Positions 8,018 through 14,126 of a stretch of DNA of 31,270 bases are shown here, piece by piece. Numbering within the stretch: the first letter of the stretch is position 1; the number at the start of each line of letters is the position of its first letter. Below the pieces are notes generated by a model. That model did no database searches. It saw nothing but the letters and a program-made list of their open reading frames with translations, and was not told the DNA's origin. The translations under genes and the position numbers were made by a program. Source of the DNA: a virus. Where the stretch lies: positions 1-31,270 of the IMG/VR virus record IMGVR_UViG_3300042870_000257; one strand, given 5' to 3'.

Positions 8018-8429
8018 AACAACACTTTTACTATTATCTTTTTTCTCGATATTAACGCCAATCAAACCGCTTGTGTTAATTGCGGTTGTTTCAATTATTT
8101 TAGATACTTGTTTCGGAGTTTGGCGAAGTTGGAAGAAAGGAAATAAAATCCGTTCGCATAGACTTTCACACACGATTTCTAAGAGCTTATTATATAGTGG
8201 TGCAATAGTATTTATCTTTTGCCTAGAAAAGTTCGTTATAAGCGATATTTTAGGGCAATTTATAGCAGTTGATTTAGTATTAACAAAAATGTTCACGTTC
8301 TTTTGCGTAGTAACTGAATTGAAGTCTATAAATGAAAGTTATGAAAGTGTAACGGGCAAAGATATTTTAAAAGCGTTTATTGGTTTCGTAACACGAAGTA
8401 AAAGACAATTTGAAGATTTCAAAGATTAA
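8007..8429 (+). CDS. Holin
   Basis: The 140-residue product has a hydrophobic N-terminus (LLLLSFFSILTPIKPLVLIAV continuing to about residue 35), a basic loop (WRSWKKGNKIRSHRLSH) and two further membrane segments (about 60-80 and 87-103), then a charged C-terminal tail. This topology and the segment LDTCFGVWRSWKKG match the phage holin family with three to four membrane spans common in Bacteroidetes phages. It would make inner-membrane holes that trigger lysis. Candidate spanin and endolysin genes follow within 4 kb, supporting a lysis module. Confidence 0.8.
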   Translation: MKTKTTLLLLSFFSILTPIKPLVLIAVVSIILDTCFGVWRSWKKGNKIRSHRLSHTISKSLLYSGAIVFIFCLEKFVISDILGQFIAVDLVLTKMFTFFCVVTELKSINESYESVTGKDILKAFIGFVTRSKRQFEDFKD

Positions 8430-8440
8430 TTGTATATTTG
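8409..8440 (+). promoter_or_regulatory. Bacteroidetes-type promoter P1
   Basis: TTTG at 8409-8412 and TATATTTG at 8433-8440 are 20 bases apart, matching the Bacteroidetes consensus (TTTG, 17-23 bases, TAnnTTTG). A terminator begins only 28 bases downstream, so the transcript would be very short unless read through. Confidence 0.65.
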
Positions 8441-8467
8441 TTTTCCATATTGTTTAGTTAGTTGAAG

Positions 8468-8492
8468 CCCTGCAGAAATGTAGGGTTTTTTT
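8468..8492 (+). terminator. Rho-independent terminator with GAAA tetraloop
   Basis: CCCTGCA (8468-8474) pairs with TGTAGGG (8479-8485) around GAAA, followed by seven T residues. It closes the holin transcript and also any RNA from promoter P1. The hairpin and the following tail (T-run then ATGCGT) closely resemble the terminator at 14847-14877. Confidence 0.9.
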
Positions 8493-8500
8493 ATGCGTTT

Positions 8501-8538
8501 ACCGTTTATAAAGCTATTTTACCGTTCATCACAATTAT
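8501..8538 (+). promoter_or_regulatory. Tandem operator-like repeat, copy A
   Basis: ACCGTTTAT (8501-8509) and ACCGTTCATCACAATTAT (8521-8538) start 20 bp apart, two helical turns. The same arrangement, with an identical 21-bp core at 8518-8538 / 13452-13472 and the same 20-bp period, occurs at 13435-13472. Both copies sit just upstream of a TAnnTTTG promoter. This looks like a binding site for a dimeric regulator controlling two early operons. Confidence 0.6.
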
Positions 8539-8570
8539 TGTAAATAATCGGAATTACCGATATATATTTG
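8538..8570 (+). promoter_or_regulatory. Bacteroidetes-type promoter P2
   Basis: TTG at 8538-8540 and TATATTTG at 8563-8570 are 22 bases apart. The -33 element abuts the operator-like repeat, and TCGG (8548-8551) / CCGA (8557-8560) form a short inverted repeat in the spacer. It would drive the block starting at 8650. Confidence 0.6.
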
Positions 8571-8584
8571 TTCACGAAATAAAT

Positions 8585-8622
8585 AACCCCCGAAGCCTGA
8601 TTTATCACGAATTGAGGGGGTT
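8585..8622 (+). promoter_or_regulatory. Leader hairpin in the 5' untranslated region of the 8650 operon
   Basis: AACCCCC (8585-8591) pairs perfectly with GGGGGTT (8616-8622) over a 24-base loop, with a smaller TGAT/ATCA pairing inside. The T-run after it is short (three), so it is a weak terminator, an RNA-stabilising 5' hairpin or an attenuator. Confidence 0.55.
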
Positions 8623-8649
8623 TAATAAAGTAACTAATAAACAAATAAT

Positions 8650-8943
8650 ATGACACCAAAAGATAAAGCAAAACAACTTTATGAATTAATAAGGTATGAT
8701 GTTTCAACATTAAAAGGAACTGAAACCTTAATTAATGAAGTAGCAAAAAGATGCGCATTGATTGCAGTTGATGAAATGCTTAAGCAAAATAAAAAAATTA
8801 CGGTTTCACATCTAGTAAGTACATATAAAAGTAGTCAAGACTTTAATGAAAATTTTACTAATGTTCAAAATGAACTTGATAGTTATGTGCTTCAAAATTA
8901 TGGATACTGGCAAGAAGTTAAACAAGAAATAAATAAATTATGA
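8650..8943 (+). CDS. MTPK-family paralog 1, unknown function
   Basis: A 97-residue product that starts MTPKDKAKQLYELI, has a central CALIAVDEML helix and ends WQEVKQEINKL. The same three landmarks occur in the genes at 8940 and 20249, so these are three divergent members of one family within this genome. The helix pattern suggests a small helical protein. Two members are adjacent and coupled (ATGA), pointing to tandem duplication; the third is beside the sigma-like and terminase genes. Function unknown. Confidence 0.75.
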   Translation: MTPKDKAKQLYELIRYDVSTLKGTETLINEVAKRCALIAVDEMLKQNKKITVSHLVSTYKSSQDFNENFTNVQNELDSYVLQNYGYWQEVKQEINKL

Positions 8944-9158
8944 CACCAAAAGATAAAGCAAGAAAGTTAACGCTTAAGTTTATGAAAATTGATTCAGATT
9001 CAGAACAATTTGATGAGTTTGAAATCAAATTGTTTTATGCTCAAAGATGCGCATTAATTGCAGTAGATGAAATAATTCAAGCAATGGACAATGTTATGTT
9101 TCCTAATCCATTTAAGCAGTATTGGAACAAAGTTAAACAAGAAATACAAGCATTATGA
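8940..9158 (+). CDS. MTPK-family paralog 2, unknown function
   Basis: A 72-residue product beginning MTPKDKARKL, with QRCALIAVDEII in the middle and WNKVKQEIQAL at the end. The first 21 bases of the gene (atgacaccaaaagataaagc plus one) are identical to those at 8650, a recent-looking tandem duplication, while the linker between the middle and the end is shorter. It overlaps its neighbours on both sides by ATGA. Confidence 0.75.
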   Translation: MTPKDKARKLTLKFMKIDSDSEQFDEFEIKLFYAQRCALIAVDEIIQAMDNVMFPNPFKQYWNKVKQEIQAL

Positions 9159-9322
9159 AAAAACTAACTATCGAAATTGAATTTCAATCTTTAAGAAGTA
9201 TGGATGCTTTACTGAATAAATTAAGAACCGAAATAATGAAAAAACAAATTCTTAAAAACGGGCACACTTATAACGAAGCAATCGGAATGTTTAAAATTGA
9301 AGAAATTAAATCCAAAATATGA
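9155..9322 (+). CDS. 55-residue small protein of unknown function
   Basis: An ORF fills the gap exactly between two coupled genes, with ATGA overlaps at both ends. The product is basic and helical after a short strand (KKLTIEIEFQ, then LRSMDALLNKLRTEIMKKQI). A strand followed by helices could suit a small DNA-binding or regulatory protein, but no family is recognised. Confidence 0.65.
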   Translation: MKKLTIEIEFQSLRSMDALLNKLRTEIMKKQILKNGHTYNEAIGMFKIEEIKSKI

Positions 9323-9546
9323 AAACACATTTATTAAAACTAGAAAATAACGGAGTGACTGAATACAAGTTAGTCAACAACAACGAACATTTTACGGTTA
9401 AGGGGTTGCGTTTATTTATTCCTTATAAAGCTTGTATTTACAAAGGAGTTGAGTGCGCAATTATTAGCCAACATTTAAACTTTTATATTATTCTTTTTGA
9501 AGGCAAAGAGATAAAAACAACATCAACACTAATCGAACTAATTTAA
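9319..9546 (+). CDS. Small protein of unknown function
   Basis: A 75-residue product, rich in strands (HLLKLENNGVTEYKLV, FYIILFEGKEIKTTSTLIEL). The start is coupled to the gene before it (ATGA), and the next gene follows 5 bases after the stop. It lies in a run of small, probably early-expressed accessory genes under promoter P2. No motif recognised. Confidence 0.6.
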   Translation: MKTHLLKLENNGVTEYKLVNNNEHFTVKGLRLFIPYKACIYKGVECAIISQHLNFYIILFEGKEIKTTSTLIELI

Positions 9547-9551
9547 AAACA

Positions 9552-9902
9552 ATGGAAGAGAAAACAATTTTTGAGGAATTAAACGAGAAAAACATTTGTT
9601 ATTCAGTAATGGTAAATTTAGTAGTTTCTAACGTGCAAACTATAAAAAACAGTAAGAAAGAATTTTTTATAATTATTCACCGAAAGGACAAAGACAAAGT
9701 AAAAGGTTTTTACAATACCGATGTTTACAAGCATATTATTTACGAACGTGAATTAATACCGCAGGAAGTGGATCGGTTTAAAGAAACGCTTTGTAATTTT
9801 GTAAAAGTTAAACACGATAAAGATGGAAGAGTTTACGAACTGAAAAACAATTCATTTAAAGAAATGTACGACACGATAAAACAATACAAACAATGGAACT
9901 AA
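9552..9902 (+). CDS. Charged small protein of unknown function
   Basis: A 116-residue, highly charged alpha/beta protein (FFIIIHRKDKDKVKGFY, ERELIPQEVDRFKETL). No known domain. Its end overlaps the start of a membrane microprotein at 9893 by 10 bases. Belongs to the accessory run under P2. Confidence 0.6.
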   Translation: MEEKTIFEELNEKNICYSVMVNLVVSNVQTIKNSKKEFFIIIHRKDKDKVKGFYNTDVYKHIIYERELIPQEVDRFKETLCNFVKVKHDKDGRVYELKNNSFKEMYDTIKQYKQWN

Positions 9903-10057
9903 ATTTTATACTTTTATGCGTTATCGCGGTGGTTTCGATAACGCTTATTGTTAAGGAAAAACAAATTTCGTTCTTAAAGCAGGAGCGAGAATATTTTAAA
10001 AACAAAGCAAGTAGATTGCAAGAAGGAATTGATAAAATAATAAAACTAACGAAATGA
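9893..10057 (+). CDS. 54-residue membrane-anchored coiled-coil protein (Rz-like topology)
   Basis: The ORF bridges two genes, overlapping the previous stop by 10 bases and the next start by ATGA. Residues 4-20 (NFILLCVIAVVSITLIV) form a membrane span and the rest is a charged coiled-coil (KQISFLKQEREYFKNKASRL). This is the layout of a short i-spanin or another inner-membrane lysis accessory, which fits its place between holin and lipoprotein-like genes, but its length is below the usual i-spanin size. Confidence 0.6.
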   Translation: MELNFILLCVIAVVSITLIVKEKQISFLKQEREYFKNKASRLQEGIDKIIKLTK

Positions 10058-10266
10058 CAATTAACGAAGCACGAATTTTAATAAGCAAACAAGCGGATAA
10101 AATTAAAGAACTGGAAGCGGATTACCACGATGAATTTACAAAGGGAATTTTGAAGACAAAAGAGATTGAAAAGTTAGAACGAATCATTAATTTTATTCAG
10201 CGAGGTATGGAAGGGAATTTTAGGTTTGAATCAGTAATTAACGACTTAAAGGGAGGTTTAGAATGA
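10054..10266 (+). CDS. Small coiled-coil protein
   Basis: A 70-residue product made largely of heptad-like helix (KQADKIKELEADYHDEFTKG, TKEIEKLERIINFIQ). It is coupled on both sides by ATGA overlaps to a membrane microprotein and to the candidate spanin. A structural partner of one of these neighbours is possible; no catalytic motif. Confidence 0.6.
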   Translation: MTINEARILISKQADKIKELEADYHDEFTKGILKTKEIEKLERIINFIQRGMEGNFRFESVINDLKGGLE

Positions 10267-10700
10267 ATAAACAAAACATAACAATTGCTTTTATTTGGAT
10301 AGCAGTTTTAGGACTTAGTTTAATGCTGTTTTATAGTTGTTCAGCAAGTTACCATTTTACTAAATTCCTGAAGAAAGGCGGAACTATTGACACAACCGAA
10401 CGAATTGTAAGCGTTGAGAAAGTAATTAAGATAAACGGCAAGGATTCAATTATAACCGTTTTAATGCCGTTAAATTGTCCCGAAGTACAAATACCTTTAA
10501 CACGTCAAGAAATACGCTACAAATACAGAATACAGCGTGATAGCATCGAAACAATTAGATACGTTACTAAGTGGAAAACTAAAGAAGTTGTTAAGTTGGC
10601 AAAAGTTCACAAGCGTAAACCGTTCAATTGGTTTTGGGTTGGTTTGGGAATAGGTTTAGTTTTACCAATTTTATTTAGACTTGTAATAAAAAAATTATGA
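10263..10700 (+). CDS. Candidate unimolecular spanin (lipoprotein-like N-terminus, C-terminal membrane span)
   Basis: The 145-residue product has a hydrophobic N-terminal helix ending LMLFYSC, with C26 as a possible lipidation site (lipobox-like, with F at -3 instead of L/V). A charged, beta-prone middle (about 30-115) follows, and residues 121-141 (WFWVGLGIGLVLPILF) form a second membrane span with a short basic tail. An outer-membrane lipid anchor plus an inner-membrane C-terminal span is the diagnostic topology of u-spanins, which fuse inner and outer membranes in the last step of Gram-negative lysis. Its position between holin and a candidate endolysin supports this. If C26 is not lipidated it would be a two-span membrane protein instead. 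Confidence 0.55.
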   Translation: MNKQNITIAFIWIAVLGLSLMLFYSCSASYHFTKFLKKGGTIDTTERIVSVEKVIKINGKDSIITVLMPLNCPEVQIPLTRQEIRYKYRIQRDSIETIRYVTKWKTKEVVKLAKVHKRKPFNWFWVGLGIGLVLPILFRLVIKKL

Positions 10701-11527
10701 AAACTGTTAATGTAGTTATGTTTTCTGGTGGCAGAACGTCGGCTTTTTTAGCTAAATACGTAAAAGAAAACTTAAATTATAAAGATTCAATTTTCGTTTT
10801 TATGAATACAGGAAAAGAACGTGAAGAAACTTTAATTTTTGCAGATAAGTGCGATAAAGAATTTAATTTAAATTTGATTTGGCTTGAGGCAAATATTCAT
10901 AAAGACAAAGGAATTGGAACTAGTTATAAAATAGTGACTTTTAAAACAGCTTCAAGAAATGGAGAACCATTTGAGCAAATGTTAACTAAATATCCAATGC
11001 CAAATAATATGGCTTCAAATTGCACAAGGGAATTAAAACAACGACCTATTGATGCTTATTTACGTGAAAATTACAAAGGTTTTGAAATTGTGCGTATTAT
11101 TGGAATTAGAGCAGATGAAGCACACAGAAAGTCTAATAATGCAAATAAAGAAAATTTAATTTACCCTTTATGCGATGAATTAAAAGTAAATTCTAAATTT
11201 ATTCGTAATTGGTGGGAAAATCAAAGTTTTGATTTACAATTAAAAGATTATGAAGGTAATTGTGATTTATGCTTTAAAAAGTCATTGAAGAAAAGATTAA
11301 CAATAATTAAAGAAAATTCAAATGTTGCCGATTGGTGGGAAAAAATGGAAAATAAATATAGTTCCGAAATAATACCTAGATTTGATTTAAGAACAAATAA
11401 AAGCATTACTGAAATAAAACAACTTGCAAAACTACCTTTTCAAAAAGCTGAAGATTTACACGAATTATCAAAACAACAATGTAACCTTTTTGATTTTGAA
11501 ACTGATTGTTTTTGCAAAGCGAATTAA
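10697..11527 (+). CDS. PP-loop ATPase, PAPS reductase-like
   Basis: The 276-residue product carries the PP-loop motif SGGRTSA (residues 10-16), which binds the ATP pyrophosphate in adenine nucleotide alpha hydrolases such as PAPS reductases. CTRELK (C109) matches the region after the nucleotide-binding core. C189-D-L-C192 and C262, C271 and C273 could bind a metal or Fe-S cluster. Phage members of this family are often called phosphoadenosine phosphosulfate reductase-like, but most lack proof of that reaction and may be nucleotide-dependent modification enzymes; IbrA and DndC are distant relatives. It is coupled to the candidate spanin by ATGA but is unlikely to act in lysis. Confidence 0.8.
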   Translation: MKTVNVVMFSGGRTSAFLAKYVKENLNYKDSIFVFMNTGKEREETLIFADKCDKEFNLNLIWLEANIHKDKGIGTSYKIVTFKTASRNGEPFEQMLTKYPMPNNMASNCTRELKQRPIDAYLRENYKGFEIVRIIGIRADEAHRKSNNANKENLIYPLCDELKVNSKFIRNWWENQSFDLQLKDYEGNCDLCFKKSLKKRLTIIKENSNVADWWEKMENKYSSEIIPRFDLRTNKSITEIKQLAKLPFQKAEDLHELSKQQCNLFDFETDCFCKAN

Positions 11528-11544
11528 TTAATTAAATTTACATT

Positions 11545-12123
11545 ATGAAACCAACAATTGAACAAATTATTAAAGGAATGGAAACAATCGGAGCGGTTGT
11601 ATTTCGTGAACCTTTCAGCGTAAACCTTTTTGGAGTGCGCACAAATGAAAACCGAGCGAACACGTTTAACGATTGGGGTGGCGCTTTCTATTGGGACGAC
11701 AAAGGCAAACGGCATGAATTAATAATTCCGATTACGACGGATGCTGGAGTTTATTTTAGGCGAAAACCAATGAATAAATTAGGAACTGCGATTATTGTGC
11801 ATAACAAACAATATCGTGGCGTTTATAATTTGCAGGACAACGGGCACCGCCAAAATCAAAAAGCGTTTAGACAAATTAAACCAATGGACTATTGGAGGGA
11901 TAATAACAAGGATTCTGTTTTAGATATGGAAGGTAAAATTTATACGGAAATAGCGCACACGAATTTTCATTATATGGGACGTGGCGTAACCGTTGACAAT
12001 TGGAGCGCTGGTTGTGTTGGTGCATCCGTAACGAATTTAAACAAATTATTTGCTTTTGTTGAAGTTCAAAAAGGTCGAGTTTATAGCTTTACACTGTTAC
12101 ACGAAACTATTTTAGTAAAATAA
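11545..12123 (+). CDS. Candidate endolysin with YkuD-like H...SxGC motif
   Basis: The 192-residue product has a conserved-looking core: FGVRTNENRANTFND, ITTDAGVYF, a HTNFHYMG segment (H138, H142) and NWSAGC (S154, C157). A His followed by S-x-G-C resembles the catalytic motif of YkuD-type L,D-transpeptidases, and similar proteins occur widely in phages of Bacteroidetes. It is the last gene before a strong terminator and follows holin and candidate spanin genes, so a peptidoglycan-cleaving endolysin is the best guess. No signal peptide is visible, consistent with holin-dependent export. No lysozyme or amidase gene is seen elsewhere. Confidence 0.55.
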   Translation: MKPTIEQIIKGMETIGAVVFREPFSVNLFGVRTNENRANTFNDWGGAFYWDDKGKRHELIIPITTDAGVYFRRKPMNKLGTAIIVHNKQYRGVYNLQDNGHRQNQKAFRQIKPMDYWRDNNKDSVLDMEGKIYTEIAHTNFHYMGRGVTVDNWSAGCVGASVTNLNKLFAFVEVQKGRVYSFTLLHETILVK

Positions 12124-12148
12124 ATTCGGAGTTGAACGCCTGAATTTC

Positions 12149-12176
12149 AGCCACTTACAAAATAAGTGGCTTTTTT
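12149..12176 (+). terminator. Rho-independent terminator
   Basis: AGCCACTTA (12149-12157) pairs perfectly with TAAGTGGCT (12163-12171) over a CAAAA loop, followed by a T-run. It ends the lysis/accessory transcript. Confidence 0.92.
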
Positions 12177-12205
12177 ATTTGTTAAAATATGTTAAAATTT
12201 AAGTA

Positions 12206-12242
12206 TTGATAGTGTGTATATTAAATATAGTATGTATATTTG
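12206..12242 (+). promoter_or_regulatory. Bacteroidetes-type promoter P3
   Basis: TATATTTG at 12235-12242 fits the -7 consensus; the nearest TTG (12206-12208) is 26 bases upstream, longer than usual. Upstream, GTTAAAAT is repeated in phase at 12181-12188 and 12191-12198. The promoter would drive the early block beginning at 12264. Confidence 0.5.
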
Positions 12243-12263
12243 TAGAAACAAAAACGAAATAAT

Positions 12264-12464
12264 ATGAAAGCAACTGAAATGATTAACGCAGAAATGAAAA
12301 GAAGAACTGATTTAGTAGAATGTTTAGAGTTCAGAAAGTCAGCGGTAGAATTAGCTAAAAAAATAGGAATTACAGCTAAAGAATGGAACCAAAACAAAAT
12401 GGCTATTCTTTTAATGTTAGCTAATGAATTTTGCGCAATAGAAAACAAATTAAATAAAGCATAA
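12264..12464 (+). CDS. Small helical protein, first gene of early block
   Basis: A 66-residue product that appears entirely helical (TEMINAEMKRRTDLVECLEF, then SAVELAKKIGITAKEWNQNK). The segment ELAKKIGITAKEWNQNK has a helix-turn-helix-like rhythm, so a small DNA-binding regulator is possible. It lies 22 bases after promoter P3 and ends just before a small hairpin terminator, so it may be expressed more strongly than the genes after it. Confidence 0.65.
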   Translation: MKATEMINAEMKRRTDLVECLEFRKSAVELAKKIGITAKEWNQNKMAILLMLANEFCAIENKLNKA

Positions 12465-12469
12465 TAACT

Positions 12470-12491
12470 AAGGGGCGTAAAAACCCCTTTT
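12470..12491 (+). terminator. Short terminator-like hairpin
   Basis: AAGGGG (12470-12475) pairs with CCCCTT (12484-12489), followed by four T residues in total. A weak terminator that would reduce, not abolish, transcription into the downstream genes. Confidence 0.6.
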
Positions 12492-12505
12492 AAAACTAAA
12501 CAATC

Positions 12506-12586
12506 ATGGCAGGAACAATCGTGTACTTATTGATACTTTATTCAATAGCAGCAACAATCAAAATTTTAACCCTTAAAACTAAATAA
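12506..12586 (+). CDS. 26-residue single-span membrane microprotein
   Basis: A tiny ORF after the hairpin; the middle (TIVYLLILYSIAATIKILTL) is one hydrophobic span and the end is basic. It lies one base before the next ATG. Small single-span proteins are common early phage products, but a chance ORF cannot be excluded. Confidence 0.4.
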   Translation: MAGTIVYLLILYSIAATIKILTLKTK

Positions 12587-12587
12587 A

Positions 12588-12728
12588 ATGGCAAAGAAAA
12601 GAATCCAGATTTCAATTAGCGAAGCAGATATAAAGCACTGCAAAGAACAATCATTTAAGCAACTTAAAGACGTAAACGTCAGCGGTTATATTCAGTTATT
12701 AATTTCAAAAGATAAAACAAAATGTTAA
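12588..12728 (+). CDS. 46-residue ribbon-helix-helix-like DNA-binding protein
   Basis: The product begins with a basic strand (KKRIQISIS), then a helix (EADIKHCKEQSFKQLKD) and a second helix (NVSGYIQLLISKD). This strand-helix-helix order and length match the ribbon-helix-helix fold of Arc/MetJ-type repressors, where a dimer's strands enter the DNA major groove. It is in the early block between two operons that carry the same tandem operator-like repeat, making it a candidate repressor for those sites. Its stop overlaps the next gene's start (ATGTTAA). Confidence 0.6.
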   Translation: MAKKRIQISISEADIKHCKEQSFKQLKDVNVSGYIQLLISKDKTKC

Positions 12729-13066
12729 AAGATAAATTTATGACCGTTTGCACTGGTTGCGATGGTAACGGCAAATTAGAAAATGAAGTTTTGCAAATGG
12801 GCGAAGTGAACTATTATTACACAAAATGCGACTGCGAAAATGGAGTAGAATTAGATTGGCAAAAAGTAAATTCCGAAATTAAAAACACTAAGGAAAAAAT
12901 AGAAATCAATCTAATGTCTATTGATAATTATAATCAATTTATGCGTGATGCAATGCGTGAAAATAATCCGTCAAAAGCAATAGTCGCACTTAAACTACTT
13001 ATGGAACAAGAAACTAAAATTGCTGAATTAGAAGATTATTTAGCCGAATTAGAAACAATAGATTAG
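12722..13066 (+). CDS. Zinc-finger protein with C-terminal coiled coil
   Basis: C10-TG-C13 and C36-D-C38 form a probable zinc site. CTGCDGNGKLE resembles one half of the DnaJ CxxCxGxG zinc finger. The second half (about 45-114) is a long charged helix (MEQETKIAELEDYLAELETI). The zinc module may bind single-stranded DNA or a protein partner. It lies immediately upstream of the SSB-like gene, which supports a role in early DNA metabolism. Specific function unknown. Confidence 0.6.
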   Translation: MLKDKFMTVCTGCDGNGKLENEVLQMGEVNYYYTKCDCENGVELDWQKVNSEIKNTKEKIEINLMSIDNYNQFMRDAMRENNPSKAIVALKLLMEQETKIAELEDYLAELETID

Positions 13067-13087
13067 TAACAATTAAACAAATATAAA

Positions 13088-13435
13088 ATGCAAGTAGCAG
13101 GAAAATTAATGGTAATTAACGCCACGCAAGTAATTAGCGAAAAGTTTAGTAAAAGAACGTTCGTTGTTGAAACAAGCGACCAGTATCCACAGCAAGTTGA
13201 GTTTCAGTTAACGCAAGATAAATGCGACTACCTAGACCAATATAAATTAGGCGAGAAAGTAAGCGTTTCAATTAATATTCGTGGCAGGGCGTGGACGAAT
13301 CCAGCAGGCGAAGTAAAGTATTTCAATACGTTGGAAGCGTGGAAACTTGAACGACTAGATGGCAACGGAGAAAGTATTCAGGACAAGGCACGTGTTGACC
13401 AAATTGAAGATGATGGCGACGGACTCCCGTTTTAA
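13088..13435 (+). CDS. Single-stranded DNA-binding-like protein (DUF3127)
   Basis: The 115-residue product has the OB-like pattern of DUF3127 proteins, found in Bacteroidetes and their phages: VAGKLMVINATQ, SKRTFVVET, YPQQVEFQLTQDKC, and GEKVSVSINIRGR followed by FNTLEAWKLER. The C-terminus is an acidic tail ending DDGDGLPF, the same design as the interaction tip of bacterial SSB. It probably coats phage single-stranded DNA and recruits partners, with the ERF annealing protein encoded next. Confidence 0.75.
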   Translation: MQVAGKLMVINATQVISEKFSKRTFVVETSDQYPQQVEFQLTQDKCDYLDQYKLGEKVSVSINIRGRAWTNPAGEVKYFNTLEAWKLERLDGNGESIQDKARVDQIEDDGDGLPF

Positions 13436-13472
13436 CCGTTTATCATTGATATTTACCGTTCATCACAATTAT
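13435..13472 (+). promoter_or_regulatory. Tandem operator-like repeat, copy B
   Basis: ACCGTTTAT (13435-13443) and ACCGTTCATCACAATTAT (13455-13472) start 20 bp apart, as at 8501-8538. It overlaps the stop codon region of the SSB-like gene and lies directly upstream of promoter P4. Confidence 0.6.
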
Positions 13473-13476
13473 AAGT

Positions 13477-13504
13477 TTTGGGCGGTTCTTTAAAATTAAA
13501 TTTG
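13477..13504 (+). promoter_or_regulatory. Bacteroidetes-type promoter P4
   Basis: TTTG (13477-13480) and TAAATTTG (13497-13504) are 16 bases apart, close to consensus. It would start transcription of the ERF gene at 13519 with a very short leader. The operator-like repeat ends 4 bases upstream of the -33 element. Confidence 0.65.
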
Positions 13505-13518
13505 TAAAAAAAACAATT

Positions 13519-14034
13519 ATGGAAACAAAAAACATTTACCAAAAGCTTTACGAAGCAAAACAAGAAATCGGAAAAGTAGCGAAGAACGCTAAAAATCCAC
13601 ACTTCAAAAACACTTATGCTGATTTAAACGCATTAATTGAAGCAGTTGAACCGATACTACTTGACAAAGGTTTAATTCTATTACAGCCAATTAAAGACGG
13701 TAAAGTATTTACAGTAATAACAAACGTTGAAGATGCAACATTTGTAGAAAGCGGAATCAGTTTGCCTATTGGAATAACACCGCAACAAATGGGTTCCGCA
13801 ATTACGTACTTTCGAAGATATACTTTGAGTTCACTTTTAACCTTACAAGCTATTGACGATGACGGGCAACAAGCTTCACAACCCGTTAAAGTACAAAAAA
13901 CTGAATGCGATGCGCCAACGTTTGAAACTGTTAAACAAGCAATTATTGAAGGCAAAAGAACTATTGAACAAGTAAAGGAAAAATTCATCTTTACAGGGAC
14001 TCAGAACATTGAACTTTTAAACCTTAAGAAATGA
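13519..14034 (+). CDS. erf: ERF-family single-strand annealing protein
   Basis: The 171-residue product has the signature blocks of the ERF family: NPHFKNTYADLNALIEAV (26-43) and TPQQMGSAITYFRRYTLSSL (87-106), followed by AIDDDG (111-116). ERF proteins form rings that anneal complementary single strands during phage recombination and genome circularisation. It has its own promoter with a candidate operator and is flanked by SSB-like and helical accessory genes. The C-terminal helix (about 130-171) is probably a partner-binding tail. Confidence 0.88.
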   Translation: METKNIYQKLYEAKQEIGKVAKNAKNPHFKNTYADLNALIEAVEPILLDKGLILLQPIKDGKVFTVITNVEDATFVESGISLPIGITPQQMGSAITYFRRYTLSSLLTLQAIDDDGQQASQPVKVQKTECDAPTFETVKQAIIEGKRTIEQVKEKFIFTGTQNIELLNLKK

Positions 14035-14126
14035 ATTTAGCAGACATCGAAAGTTGGTGGAATAAGCGTGGACACTTTAACATTGAATTATATATGAATT
14101 ATTTACGAGCAAAAAACAAATTATGA
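14031..14126 (+). CDS. 31-residue coupled microprotein
   Basis: A short ORF fills the gap between the ERF gene and the next gene with ATGA overlaps on both sides. The product is Trp/Asn-rich at the start (IESWWNKRGHF) and helical after. It is probably translated by coupling; function unknown. Confidence 0.45.
   Translation: MNLADIESWWNKRGHFNIELYMNYLRAKNKL

Noticed and set aside
7958-8296. 112-codon minus-strand ORF over the holin gene
   Set aside because: All convincing genes are on the + strand; this is the reverse of a well-supported holin and has no leader or domain.
8462-8653. Open reading frame of 63 codons over the intergenic region after the holin gene
   Set aside because: It runs through a strong terminator, the operator-like repeat and a promoter, and starts with a non-ATG codon. 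Regulatory elements explain the region better.
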